Notes under the pieces: generated by a model
Database searches by the model: none
Seen by the model: the letters and a program-made list of their open reading frames with translations, nothing else
What the model was told of the DNA's origin: nothing
Shown: piece by piece, positions 25,452 to 34,328 of the stretch
How the letters are laid out: the number at the start of each line of letters is the position of its first letter
Numbering within the stretch: the first letter of the stretch is position 1
Translations under genes and position numbers: made by a program
DNA from: Deltaproteobacteria bacterium
Lineage (GTDB): Bacteria > Myxococcota > Kuafuiibacteriia > Kuafuiibacteriales > Kuafuiibacteriaceae
Direction of reading: 5' to 3'
Assembly (NCBI GenBank): GCA_011526105.1
Contig: WYAZ01000180.1
Coordinates: 1 to 64,000, forward strand
Length of the DNA: 64,000 nt

Positions 25452-26386
25452 TCGCCCAGCGGCAGTCCGACCGCCACCCATAGGTTGTACGACAGGAGCT
25501 GCGCCGCCCCCAGGTACGTGGCGAGCTCGGTGTCACGCTGGCTCGGTCGCCTTCCGCGCCGAGTGAGCCAGTATATGACCACCACCTGTTGGGCGCAGCC
25601 GAAGACGACGATCCACTCTCGTAGCCGGAGCAGCCCCGTGAGCGCGCCGATGATCGGCGAGAGCGCCGAGAGCGCGATCAAGGCGTAGATGATGTGAAGC
25701 GCACGGTCTCGGCCGTGGACCACCGGATACGTGGGCACCCCTTCAGCACGGTCGCCGTCGATGTCGCGAAGGTCGTAGAGGATCTCGTAGGTGAGCTCGA
25801 GCGGGATGAAGAACAGCACCGCGAGCACGAGGCTCTGAAGCGGATAGGAGTCTGCCACACCGAGGGCGAAGAGCGGGTAGATGAAGACGCTGAGCGTAAA
25901 CAGCATCGACGAGCCGAAGTTCTTGAAGAAGTACATCTCCTTGAGGCGAGTCCGCCCGAGCTTCAGGGTGGGCACGATGCGATAGTTGTAGGCGAGCCCG
26001 ATGACGGTGAAGAGCACCCGAAACGGCAGGATCTCCGGGTACACGAAGAAGCCCGCGAAGAGCCCACCCGCGATGAGCGCTCCGTTCACTGCTTCGACCG
26101 TGCGGCCGTGCGACGACATCATCGCGGCCCCTGGGATGTGGTTCCTCAGATCTTCGGCGACGTCCGTGGCCTTGTTCGTGAAGTTGACGAAGAACCAGTC
26201 CCAGACCGCCACGAGCGGCAGGAGCAGGTCGATGCGTTCGCTGAAGATGAAGCCGTAGGTGAGCGTGGAGAAGTAGACGATGGACAGGATGTGAGCCCGA
26301 AAGAGCTGCAGCCACAGCACGAGGCGTCGGTCGCTGGCCGCTTCGGGCGCGGCGGGCGCGACCGCAGTCTCGGTACCTCCGCTCAT
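25448..26386 (-). CDS. UbiA-family prenyltransferase
   Basis: A 312-aa polytopic membrane enzyme. The first Asp-rich motif is FVNFTNKATDVAEDL (N-x-x-x-D-x-x-x-D type) and the second is YDLRDIDGDRAEG, both expected to bind Mg2+ and prenyl diphosphate. Eight or nine hydrophobic helices follow the pattern of 4-hydroxybenzoate/digeranylgeranylglyceryl-type enzymes. The aromatic acceptor cannot be told from sequence. The ATG at 26386 gives a short cytoplasmic N-terminus. It is co-transcribed with the VanZ-family gene. Confidence 0.8.
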   Translation of the reverse strand: MSGGTETAVAPAAPEAASDRRLVLWLQLFRAHILSIVYFSTLTYGFIFSERIDLLLPLVAVWDWFFVNFTNKATDVAEDLRNHIPGAAMMSSHGRTVEAVNGALIAGGLFAGFFVYPEILPFRVLFTVIGLAYNYRIVPTLKLGRTRLKEMYFFKNFGSSMLFTLSVFIYPLFALGVADSYPLQSLVLAVLFFIPLELTYEILYDLRDIDGDRAEGVPTYPVVHGRDRALHIIYALIALSALSPIIGALTGLLRLREWIVVFGCAQQVVVIYWLTRRGRRPSQRDTELATYLGAAQLLSYNLWVAVGLPLGE

Positions 26387-26485
26387 GGACGGCTCTGATA
26401 CCAGAGATGGCTCCCGCGCGGGAGACCGTAGGGATGAACACTGATCTCGACCCGCAGGCCTCGCCATCCGGCCGCGCGGGGCCGA

Positions 26486-27382
26486 CTATTCCACGTAGAC
26501 CGAGAAGCTGTTGGCGCCAAAGCGACGAACGGGTTCCGAGCTCGTCGGTGTCGCGTCGAAGACGTCTGGAGCATAGCTGGGTAGTGACTGGTCTTCCCAG
26601 CGGAACGACTCATTCATGTTGACCTCGATGACAATCGCGGAGCTCACGATCGCCGAGGTGTCGATGGTGATGTCGACGGGGAAGGTGTATGTCGCCTCGC
26701 CCTCGTTGAGGTCGAGCCGGAAGCCCCCGGTCGTCGGGACGCTCGGCAGCGGCGCGTTGTTGCCTTCGAGCGGGAACTCCATGCCCGCGGCTCTGAAGAC
26801 GTAGCGGAACCAACCCTGGCTGCGTGCCTGCCCGTTGATCTCGGTCCGATCGCTCAGCACCTGTATGTTGTCGAACTCGCCAGGGATCGAAAGGCCGTTG
26901 GTGTGCATGATGGCGTCGACCTTGTACCGCGAGTGCGTGATGACCGATCGCCCCACCGTGAACTGACCGTCGACGAGATCGGTGATCCTGGCCGCGCCCA
27001 CGATGGTGTCGTCCCCGGCGTTGTACCCTGCCTCCACGAAGCCGTCACCGTAGTCGAACAGGACGAGGGGATTTGGGTCGTCGTCCCGTCGAAGGAGCTC
27101 GACGCGCCTTATTCCTTGGTAGGCGTCGCGAGAGGTCTGACCGGACCAGCCGTCGGCGTGGTTGTAAATGGCGTCGTTTGTTCGGACATGAACCTCGATC
27201 ACCGGGCCGGTCGCTGCGTCGGAGGCGTTCGCGCCGTCACTCGCGCCCGCGTCGCCTGCGTCTCTTGCGACGCTCGAATCCGCCGCTTTGGCATCGTTCG
27301 ATCCGACGTCGGCGGGTCCAGTGTCGTCACCGCACGCAAGAACAAAGGCCAAGGTCAAAGTCGTCCACGGATGCCATCGCAT
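26486..27382 (-). CDS. lipoprotein with Ala/Asp/Ser linker and beta domain
   Basis: A 298-aa protein, MRWHPWTTLTLAFVLAC lipobox followed by about 40 residues rich in Asp, Ala, Ser and Gly. The remaining 240 residues are a beta-rich domain (VIEVHVRTNDAIYNHADGWS ... FPVDITIDTSAIVSSAIVIEV). No family recognised. The same linker architecture recurs in the lipoproteins at 3119 and 63462, which is a style common in Myxococcota surface proteins. It is monocistronic. Confidence 0.75.
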   Translation of the reverse strand: MRWHPWTTLTLAFVLACGDDTGPADVGSNDAKAADSSVARDAGDAGASDGANASDAATGPVIEVHVRTNDAIYNHADGWSGQTSRDAYQGIRRVELLRRDDDPNPLVLFDYGDGFVEAGYNAGDDTIVGAARITDLVDGQFTVGRSVITHSRYKVDAIMHTNGLSIPGEFDNIQVLSDRTEINGQARSQGWFRYVFRAAGMEFPLEGNNAPLPSVPTTGGFRLDLNEGEATYTFPVDITIDTSAIVSSAIVIEVNMNESFRWEDQSLPSYAPDVFDATPTSSEPVRRFGANSFSVYVE

Positions 27383-27591
27383 GGCATGGCCATAGCACAC
27401 TTGCGTGCTCTTGAACTCGACCGCTCAAACGTGTGCGCGCTCACGAAGCGGAGAGCTGAGCGGACCGAGGCGAGCGCTGGCCTGGTGACGCTGCCGCTGC
27501 CGCGCCTTACCGAGACCTCGTGGTTGTGCGACAGTGAACGCCGGGATCACCCAGCGCTGAAGTGCGCTTGGCGACAGAGCCGACGGCGGAG

Positions 27592-28212
27592 ATGAGCAGC
27601 AAGGATCACTGGCAGAACGTGTACTCGAAGAAGCGCGCGGGTGAGGTCAGCTGGTACCGACCCCATCTGGAGCGCTCTCTGGGGTTCATTCGCTCGTGCA
27701 AGCTCGAGCCGGACGCACGTATCGTCGACGTGGGCGGCGGTGCATCGACGCTGGTCGATGACCTCCTCGATGAAGGCTACCGGAACCTGGCCGTCATCGA
27801 CCTCGCGGACGCAGCGCTCGCCGCGGCCAAGGATCGGCTTGGTGAACGCTCCGAGTCCGTGGACTGGATCGCCGGAGACGTCACCTCGAGCTTGCTGCCG
27901 GAGCACAGCGTGGACTTCTGGCACGACCGAGCGGTGTTTCACTTCCTGACCGCGGAAGACGCGCGGGCGGCCTATCTCGCCCAGGTCACCCGCAGCGTAC
28001 GGCCCGGGGGTCACGTCCTGGTGGCGACCTTCGGCCTCGATGGCCCCGAGAAGTGCAGCGGACTCCCCGTGGTTCGTTACGATGCGGAGGGCATCCATGG
28101 GATCTTCGGGGACCTCTTTGAGAAGGTCGGAGATGCCTCCGAGCTGCACGAAACGCCGTGGGGCACCGCCCAGTCTTTTGTGTACTGCCTTTGTCGCAGA
28201 CGCCCGACCTAG
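27592..28212 (+). CDS. class I SAM-dependent methyltransferase
   Basis: A 206-aa protein starting at the ATG preceded by GGCGGAG. HWQNVYSKKRAGEVSWY is the typical N-terminus of the small Tellurite-resistance/thiopurine-like methyltransferase group. VDVGGGASTLVDDLL is SAM motif I, VIDLADAALAAAK the acidic loop, IAGDV motif II-like, and DFWHDRAVFHFL motif IV. Substrate not predictable; homologues are often annotated as trans-aconitate or generic methyltransferases. It converges on the HExxH protein gene. Confidence 0.85.
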   Translation: MSSKDHWQNVYSKKRAGEVSWYRPHLERSLGFIRSCKLEPDARIVDVGGGASTLVDDLLDEGYRNLAVIDLADAALAAAKDRLGERSESVDWIAGDVTSSLLPEHSVDFWHDRAVFHFLTAEDARAAYLAQVTRSVRPGGHVLVATFGLDGPEKCSGLPVVRYDAEGIHGIFGDLFEKVGDASELHETPWGTAQSFVYCLCRRRPT

Positions 28213-28282
28213 CTTCGCCCACTCGATGAGCGCTGCTCTTGACCCGAGCCGGGATCCATCTCGCCCCAACCGTCTCGGAGCT

Positions 28283-30040
28283 TCAGAAATGAGGCGGCAG
28301 GACCTTTGCCAAGGACACATGGCCGGAGCTGACGGTGTACTTCTGCAGAACAGCCTTCACAGCAGCATAGTGTTTGGGCTGTCCGGCCAGCCGATCGAGG
28401 ATCGCCGAGACCGGTTGGGCGTAGCGCTTTGTGAACTCTTGTGCATTGGCCAGGCCACCAAGAGGGATCCCGGTCCGTGGATTGGCCGCAAGGAATTGGA
28501 GATGGGCTGCGTAGGCCGGCTGCTCTGCGAGGAATGAGTCGATTGTGGGGCCGTCCTTGGGCTCGAGAACTCCTTTGTCACGAAGCGCCTCGAGTTCAGC
28601 TCTCGAACCGGAGAGGTCCTGCTTGACGTGAACGAGTTCGTGGCAAACCACCGCTGGTGTCACCCGCTCGGAGAAGACGAATCCGGGTCGACCAGCTGTT
28701 GAAGGAACCGCCAAATTGACCAACTTCATCAGAGCCGAGTCCGGTGCTTCGGTGGTGGCTACGACGCCGCTCTGGGGCCGACCGGCCATGATCAACACGG
28801 CCGGACTCTGTTCCACCTCATCCAGCCACGGTGCGATCGATTTGGTCGTCAGCACCTTTGTCCAGAGCTCGGCATTGCCTTGGGTCTCGGCGATCAAGAA
28901 GTTGCCGTGGTATTCTGGATCCGGGTGGTCCTCGAAGCTCACCACTCGGCCTTGCCCACCCGCGTCCAAGTACTTGCGGAAGCACTCTTGTTCGCCAGGC
29001 GTCAGGTGGCAGTTCCAGCGCAAGAGATCTTCATAGCTCGCCTCGAGCTTTTCGCCTGAAGAAGCGACGAGGCTGACATCGCTGTCCTTCGGGGCATCGA
29101 CCACCTTGCAGATGCGGAAGGCCACGGGGGTCTTTGAGCCCTGTCCGCTCGGCGGCTGAACAGGGACGAGCATCGGGGGCGCGCGGAAGTACGTGCCCAC
29201 GACGTTTTTGAATCTGTCCAATGTCAGCGCTTGGAAGTCGCCCCAGGCCATCGTCTCCAGCACCGGGTTGGGGGCTCCCGAAGCTGCCAGGCTCCGCTGC
29301 AAGTGGACCTTCCATTCGCCGTTCGTTTCGCTGGGGCGCCCATAGAGCTGCACCACCACGGGGCCCGTCTCACCGGGTAGCTTCAGAGACCATTGAGCCC
29401 CAGACCGCAGCGCCTTTCCCGCGTCGGTTACTTTTGCATCGAGGCGTACGCGCTGACCAAAAGCCGCAACAAGGCGGCCTGCCGCATCCAGACCTTCCTG
29501 CGATCCTTGCGTCACCAAGAGCCGGTACAACAACCGAAGCGAAGTCGAAAAGCTCTCCATGTCCGGCGGATTGATTCTCACTCCGCTCTCTCCGAGAAGG
29601 ACCTTGTCCGTGAACTCGGGGAGATTGTCGCGAATCCATGGCATCGCTACGAGTGTGGCGAACTCTCGACTGCTGAGCTTGCCAGACTGAGTCAGATCGA
29701 AAGGCGGATCTTCGTGTTGGAGGTAGAGTACGGTCTTCTTGACGAACGGGTCATCCCACTGGATGGCGGCTACATCCAGCGCGAGGCGTTTGGTGGAATC
29801 ATTTCCTGCCCTGATCATCGCGGGGCTGCGCAGGTTCTTGGGCGGAGCCTCATCGATTCGATCCGGTGGCCTCGCATACGCGTTCGAAGAAGCAGCTCGA
29901 TCCGGGAGAACCGGTGCGTCGTGGGTCGGGTGAGGCGGCGCCTTGTCTCCGGACTCAACCTCGCGGTTCTGATCGACCGGGCCACCCCCAGTGGACGTGA
30001 TCTGAACTCCGGAACGACCCGCGCTGCGAGAAACACTCAC
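28283..30040 (-). CDS. unknown 585-aa protein with HExxH zinc-peptidase motif
   Basis: The start is the GTG at 30040, with AAAGGAG six bases upstream. There is no signal peptide. Residues 1-75 are disordered, rich in Ser/Arg/Pro/Asp, and the rest is mixed alpha/beta with no domain I recognise. Near the C-terminus, VVCHELVHVK (His467-Glu-x-x-His471) is a zinc-peptidase helix, and a Glu in LAEQPAY about 35 residues later is a plausible third ligand (gluzincin spacing). The gene looks lower in GC than its neighbours and stands alone, which suggests transfer. Its location near the T3SS locus and unstructured N-terminus would suit a secreted effector, but that is speculation; a phage or toxin protease is equally possible. 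Confidence 0.7.
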   Translation of the reverse strand: MSVSRSAGRSGVQITSTGGGPVDQNREVESGDKAPPHPTHDAPVLPDRAASSNAYARPPDRIDEAPPKNLRSPAMIRAGNDSTKRLALDVAAIQWDDPFVKKTVLYLQHEDPPFDLTQSGKLSSREFATLVAMPWIRDNLPEFTDKVLLGESGVRINPPDMESFSTSLRLLYRLLVTQGSQEGLDAAGRLVAAFGQRVRLDAKVTDAGKALRSGAQWSLKLPGETGPVVVQLYGRPSETNGEWKVHLQRSLAASGAPNPVLETMAWGDFQALTLDRFKNVVGTYFRAPPMLVPVQPPSGQGSKTPVAFRICKVVDAPKDSDVSLVASSGEKLEASYEDLLRWNCHLTPGEQECFRKYLDAGGQGRVVSFEDHPDPEYHGNFLIAETQGNAELWTKVLTTKSIAPWLDEVEQSPAVLIMAGRPQSGVVATTEAPDSALMKLVNLAVPSTAGRPGFVFSERVTPAVVCHELVHVKQDLSGSRAELEALRDKGVLEPKDGPTIDSFLAEQPAYAAHLQFLAANPRTGIPLGGLANAQEFTKRYAQPVSAILDRLAGQPKHYAAVKAVLQKYTVSSGHVSLAKVLPPHF

Positions 30041-30128
30041 CTCAGTCTCCTTTGGAAGAACTCTTTCAGTCTCCCACCTCGATCTCTGGCCTGCTCGCAC
30101 GGCTGTTGTCGAGTCTCATGGCCCGCGA

Positions 30129-30367
30129 GCTGCGCTGGAGTGCGTTCGAAAGAAGCTCGACGTCTGCCGCAGCTCCATCGAGTCCCTCGCTCTCGCGTCG
30201 GAGTTGCTAAGCTCATGCTCGAAAGGCCATGGCGACCTTAAAAACCAGCTCCGCCGGGCATCGCTCTCGGTTCCGCTGGACGTCGCGGAAGGGCTGGGGA
30301 GGTCCGCGTTGCAGACACGGCTCGATTCGACGCGAGTGCGCGGGGCTCGGCCGTGGGTGGATTCGAC
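30129..30367 (+). pseudogene. frameshifted four-helix-bundle (23S IVS-type) protein gene
   Basis: One frame reads KKLDVCRSSIESLALASELL and then DLKNQLRRASLSVPLDVAEG with LGR. This matches the four-helix-bundle proteins first known from 23S rRNA intervening sequences, which have (L)DVY...Q-L-R-R-A-x-x-S-(I/V)-P-x-(N/D)-(I/V)-A-E-G-x-G-R. The next helix expected in the family (ARFDASARGSA, for A-R-F-x-x-x-A-R-G-S-A) lies in another frame around 30310-30350, and that frame stops soon after. A frameshift in the middle and loss of the C-terminal helix make this a decayed gene. No start codon can be assigned with confidence. Confidence 0.6.
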
Positions 30368-30743
30368 TGATCGTTCACGGCCACGTTCACGCGACCGAAC
30401 GGAGACGAGGAAATGCTCCAGGCTCCGGATGCGATCACCCGAGGCGTTTCGGGCGGCGGGAGAACGGTCACAGGGTGTTCGGTCGACGGGGGCGACTCCA
30501 TGTGCGGCCCATCTCCCGTGCGCACGCTGTTGCCGTTCGCTTCTTCGGTGGGCTAGTCCAGGTCGCTGGCGTCGTGACGCTCGCGCAGCTGCTCGCTCTC
30601 GTCGCCCCAGGTCTTGTTCACTCGTTGTCCACGCTGCACGGCCGGGCGGGCCTGGATCTGTCTGGCCCAGCGCTGCAGGTGCTGGTAGGCAGCCACATCG
30701 AGGTGGGCTTGACCCGAGCCGGGGTCCATTGCACGGCTGCGGC
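30368..30743. other. gap without a supported gene
   Basis: About 375 bases between the four-helix-bundle remnant and the DUF422-like gene. Open frames run through it, including an upstream extension of the DUF422-like frame, but they are rich in Arg/Gly/Ser, lack hydrophobic or domain structure and look like non-coding GC-rich DNA. No tRNA, strong hairpin or clear promoter was seen. Confidence 0.4.
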
Positions 30744-31583
30744 GTGGACGATCAGTCCCTTCTGCGGCTCGTCGAGCTCGCTTCGATCGCCATCTTGGCC
30801 GGCTTCCTCGTCCTCATGCTTCGCCGCCGAGAATCGCGCGTCGAGCTCCTCACGGACGTGGGGGTGATCGCGGCGGCGTCGTGGGTGGCCGAGGTCTCGT
30901 GCATCCGCCTCTATGGGTTCTATCAGTACGACGCACCTTGGCTCGTGTTCGTGGACGTGATGCCCCTGCTCGTCGCGCTCATTTGGCCCTTCGTCATTCT
31001 CTCCGCGCGAGAGGTGAGCGCGAGCTTTGGCCTGAAGGGTGGACTCGGCGTCTTCTGCTTCGTGCTCTACGACGCCTCCCTCGTCGAGCCGCTCGCGGTC
31101 ACCGCTCGGCTTTGGTCTTGGAACGAGCCGGGGGTCTTTGGCGTGCCGATCATTGGGATCCTCGGCTGGGCGTACTTCTCGTTCTTCGCGTTGCTCGGGC
31201 TCGAGCGGTTGCGTGGTCCGTGGCGTCTTCTCATCATCCTCTTGGCGCCGCTCGGCACCCACGTCGCGCTTCTCGCTTCCTGGTGGGGTCTGTTTCGCTG
31301 GGTGCTTCGCTTCGAGCTCGATCCCCTCGGGCTCGCCGTGGGCGCCTCCGTGCTCGCCGGGTATCTGGCCTTCTTCGTCATGCGCCGAGGCATGAAGGCG
31401 CCGCTCGAGGTCATGTTTCCCCGCATGGCGGCGGCGCTGCTCTTTTTCGGGCTGCTCGCGATTCGGGGGAAGTCGGTTGCGTGGCTTCCGCTTTATGCGC
31501 TCCCTTTTGCCGCGCCCTACCTGGCCGGCACCCTCTGGCGTTTTGCGCGAGCGCCACGGGAGAACGCCCCAGCCATGCGATGA
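30744..31583 (+). CDS. DUF422-like (carotenoid biosynthesis-type) membrane protein
   Basis: About 279 aa with seven or eight transmembrane helices. YGFYQYDAPWLVFVDVMPLL matches the G-x-Y-x-Y ... V-P-L-L helix of the DUF422/CruF family. SLVEPLAVTARLWSWNEPGVFGVP followed by LGWAYFSFF matches its D-P-x-A-x-x-x-G-x-W-x-W ... G-V-P-x-x-x-x-x-G-W block. CruF hydrates carotenoid ends, but DUF422 is wider than that and no other carotenoid gene is nearby. The GTG at 30744 is a guess; no Shine-Dalgarno sequence marks it, and upstream sequence lacks coding character. Confidence 0.6.
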   Translation: MDDQSLLRLVELASIAILAGFLVLMLRRRESRVELLTDVGVIAAASWVAEVSCIRLYGFYQYDAPWLVFVDVMPLLVALIWPFVILSAREVSASFGLKGGLGVFCFVLYDASLVEPLAVTARLWSWNEPGVFGVPIIGILGWAYFSFFALLGLERLRGPWRLLIILLAPLGTHVALLASWWGLFRWVLRFELDPLGLAVGASVLAGYLAFFVMRRGMKAPLEVMFPRMAAALLFFGLLAIRGKSVAWLPLYALPFAAPYLAGTLWRFARAPRENAPAMR

Positions 31584-31660
31584 CCTACAGCTCTCACCTT
31601 TACGCACCTCGGAGGCTGGAAGCTGACCGCTTCCTCGCCATCGGTTAGCATCGGGACGCT

Positions 31661-32410
31661 TTGTCGAAGGTGATCAAAGGCGGCTCGCCCCTCTCCAGCC
31701 AGAAGCCGCGTCAGAGCTTCGCGCCCAGTCCGGTCCCCATGCGACCGAAGAAGCCGATCATCGAGAAGGAGGTCGTGGGGGCCACCCACGAAGCGCGTCG
31801 GATCATCACCGAGGCTGAAGCCGAGGCCCAGCAGCTCATCGAAGAGGCGCGTTCGCAGGTCCAGACCATCCGCGATCACGCCTACCAAGAGGGGCGCGAG
31901 GAAGCGGTGGCCGAATACACGAAGCGCATGGTCGAAGCGCTGCGCGCCTTCGATGGTTATCGGGCCGAGATCGAGCCCCAGTACGTGGGCCTGGTCCGGG
32001 TCTGCGTCGAGAAGATCCTTGGTCAAGAGCTCAAGCTCAACCCAGACGCCGTGGTCGGGATCGTTCGCAACACCCTGCGTGACGCGACTCAGCAGAGAGA
32101 GATCAACGTGCGGGTGCATCCGGCGGACGTCGAGATCCTCCGCAAGAACCAGCGGAGACTGCTCGACATGCTCGCGCGCGCCGGCAGCATCGAGATCCGC
32201 GAGGACCAAGCGGTCCGTCGAGGCGGCTGCATCGTGGTCACCGAGCAAGGTACGATGGACGCGTCCTTGGACCGTCAGCTCGCGGCGATCGAAGAAGCGC
32301 TCAAGGACGAGCTCGAAGGGGTTCTGCATGGACGCGCTCCCGCTTCGACCGACGGCGAAGAGGCCTACGACGAAGAAGAAGGCTACGAAGAGGAGTACGA
32401 GGCGTCCTAG
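31661..32410 (+). CDS. sctL: T3SS stator protein SctL
   Basis: A 249-aa HrpE/YscL/FliH-family protein that holds the SctN ATPase to the sorting platform. Residues 40-110 are a long Ala/Glu-rich helix (ARRIITEAEAEAQQLIEEAR). The C-terminal half has the FliH/V-ATPase-E-like fold with VRVCVEKILGQELKLNPDAV and VRVHPADVEIL. It ends in an acidic Glu/Tyr/Gly tail (EEAYDEEEGYEEEYE) that resembles the insert in SctQ. The start is TTG at 31661; the GTG at 31670 is an alternative. The stop abuts the ATG of sctN, so the two are coupled. First recognised T3SS gene in the cluster. Confidence 0.85.
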   Translation: MSKVIKGGSPLSSQKPRQSFAPSPVPMRPKKPIIEKEVVGATHEARRIITEAEAEAQQLIEEARSQVQTIRDHAYQEGREEAVAEYTKRMVEALRAFDGYRAEIEPQYVGLVRVCVEKILGQELKLNPDAVVGIVRNTLRDATQQREINVRVHPADVEILRKNQRRLLDMLARAGSIEIREDQAVRRGGCIVVTEQGTMDASLDRQLAAIEEALKDELEGVLHGRAPASTDGEEAYDEEEGYEEEYEAS

Positions 32411-33724
32411 ATGTCCGCGGTCATCGACTTCGATCGATACGCGCGTCGCGTGCGTTCGGCTCGGCTCACTCGTGTCCGCGGCCGGGTCACCGAGATCACC
32501 GGCCTCATGTTGCGGGCGGCGGTGCCCGGAGTGCGCGTGGGCGAGATGGTCGAGGTGCTCTCTCCGGTTCGAGAGCTGAGAGCCGAGGTCGTGGGCTTCA
32601 AGGACAAAGAGGTCCTGCTCATGCCGCTGGGTTCGTCCGAGGGCGTGGGGCCGGACTCCGAGGTCGTCCCAACCGGACGTCCTTTCGAGATCCACTGCGG
32701 GGAAGGCTTGCTCGGTCGCGTGCTCGACGGACTCGGAGAGCCGCTCGACGGTCACCCGCTCGATAAACGCGGACTGGCTCCTTGGTCGGTGGAGCGTGAT
32801 CCGCCGAGCCCCATGGAGCGCGATCGCATCACGAAGCACATCGCCTTTGGGGTGCGGGCCATCGACTCGACCCTGACGATCGGCATGGGACAGCGCATCG
32901 GTCTGTTCGCGGGCTCCGGCGTCGGTAAGTCGACCCTGATGGGCCAAATCGCACGCAACTGCGAGGCCGAAGTGGTGGTCTGCTGCCTCATCGGTGAGCG
33001 CGGACGAGAGGTGAAGGACTTCATCGAGGAGTCGCTCGGTGAAGAAGGCATGAAGAAGTCGGTGGTTGTCTGCGCCACCAGCGATACGCCCTCGCTCGTG
33101 CGCCAAAAGTCCGCGTTTGTCGCGACCGCCATTGCAGAGTGGTTCCGAGACCAGGGCGCCAAGGTCCTGTTCATGATGGACTCCACCACCCGTTTTGCGC
33201 GCGCTCAGCGCGAGATCGGCCTCGCAGTGGGTGAGCCACCGGCCCGCCAGGGTTATCCGCCGAGCGTCTTTGCGATGCTCCCTCGGCTCCTCGAGCGCAC
33301 CGGCAACTCGAACCGAGGCTCCATCACCGCGCTGTACACCGTGCTCGTCGCGGGCGGCGACATGGAAGAGCCCATCTCCGACGAAGTGCGCGGTATTCTC
33401 GACGGCCACATCATCTTGAACCGCGCGCTCGGAGCTCGAAATCACTGGCCGGCGATCGATGTCCTGCCGTCTTTGTCCCGCGTCATGACCGGCATCGTGT
33501 CCGAGGAACACAAGCAGGCAGCGGGAAAGCTCCGCGAGGTGCTGGCCACCTACGAGAAGCAACGGGATCTCATCCTGCTGGGCGCGTATCAGTATGGCAC
33601 CGACCCCAGGACCGACTACGCCATCGACAAGATCGAAGCGGTCGAAGAGTTTTTGAAACAGCGAACCGAGGAGAACTCGGGTTTTGATGAGGCCATCCAG
33701 CAGCTGATTGGGCTGTTCGAATGA
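32411..33724 (+). CDS. sctN: T3SS ATPase SctN
   Basis: A 437-aa F1-type ATPase of the FliI/SctN class that unfolds and feeds substrates. Walker A is GSGVGKST (168-175), followed by GERGREVKDF (195-204), Walker B VLFMMDSTTRFARAQREI near 250, and the family signature PPARQGYPPSVFAMLPRL. The N-terminal 90 residues form the beta-barrel hexamerisation domain. Length is normal for SctN. It starts directly after sctL and ends 17 bp before sctO. The sequence alone does not separate injectisome SctN from flagellar FliI; no flagellar gene is present in the window. Confidence 0.95.
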   Translation: MSAVIDFDRYARRVRSARLTRVRGRVTEITGLMLRAAVPGVRVGEMVEVLSPVRELRAEVVGFKDKEVLLMPLGSSEGVGPDSEVVPTGRPFEIHCGEGLLGRVLDGLGEPLDGHPLDKRGLAPWSVERDPPSPMERDRITKHIAFGVRAIDSTLTIGMGQRIGLFAGSGVGKSTLMGQIARNCEAEVVVCCLIGERGREVKDFIEESLGEEGMKKSVVVCATSDTPSLVRQKSAFVATAIAEWFRDQGAKVLFMMDSTTRFARAQREIGLAVGEPPARQGYPPSVFAMLPRLLERTGNSNRGSITALYTVLVAGGDMEEPISDEVRGILDGHIILNRALGARNHWPAIDVLPSLSRVMTGIVSEEHKQAAGKLREVLATYEKQRDLILLGAYQYGTDPRTDYAIDKIEAVEEFLKQRTEENSGFDEAIQQLIGLFE

Positions 33725-33741
33725 GCTGAGCCGGAAAACCT

Positions 33742-34224
33742 GTGCCGCCGTATCGCCTTCAAGCCCTCCTCGGAATCAAGGAGCGGGCGGAACAAGACGC
33801 CAAAGAGGTCTTTTCCAAAGCGCAAGCGGCGCTCAGAGAGCAGGAGAAGCTGCTGGCGGACATGGAGGCCGAGCTGCAGCGCATGATCGAGGATCGTGAG
33901 CGGCGACGCGAAGACTACAGCCGCAAGCTCGCATCGGGGGAGATGAAGGTCACCGATCAGAGCTCAGCCTATCGCTTCATCGAGCGCCTCAAAGAGAAGG
34001 AGACCGAGCACAAATACGCGATTGAGGGTCAGCGCGAGAACGTTCGGAACGCCGAGAAGGAACTGAAGAAGGCTCAGGACGCGCTCGTCGAGGCCACCCA
34101 GGAGCTCAAGGCCATCCAGAAGCACAAGGAGAAGTGGGCGGAAGGCGTGAAGAAGGAGCGCCAGCAGAGGGAAGAGGACGAGCTCGACGAGATCGGGCAG
34201 GTCATCTTCAACAAGAAGAAGTGA
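33742..34224 (+). CDS. sctO: T3SS central stalk protein SctO (YscO/FliJ-like)
   Basis: A 160-aa protein that is almost entirely coiled coil, rich in Lys, Glu, Gln and Arg. YRLQALLGIKERAEQDAKEV at the N-terminus matches the FliJ/YscO start, and the second helix contains YRFIERLKEKETEHKYAIEG. The protein should insert into the SctN ring and couple it to SctV. GTG start at 33742. Position between sctN and sctP is the standard one. Confidence 0.8.
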   Translation: MPPYRLQALLGIKERAEQDAKEVFSKAQAALREQEKLLADMEAELQRMIEDRERRREDYSRKLASGEMKVTDQSSAYRFIERLKEKETEHKYAIEGQRENVRNAEKELKKAQDALVEATQELKAIQKHKEKWAEGVKKERQQREEDELDEIGQVIFNKKK

Positions 34225-34328
34225 CGCAGAATCTCACCCGATTTCCGTGGCTTGGAAGATTCCCACAACCGTCGGCAACACATCGTCGATAATCTCCAAA
34301 GGAGCGGGGCCTCTGCCCCGACTGCACC

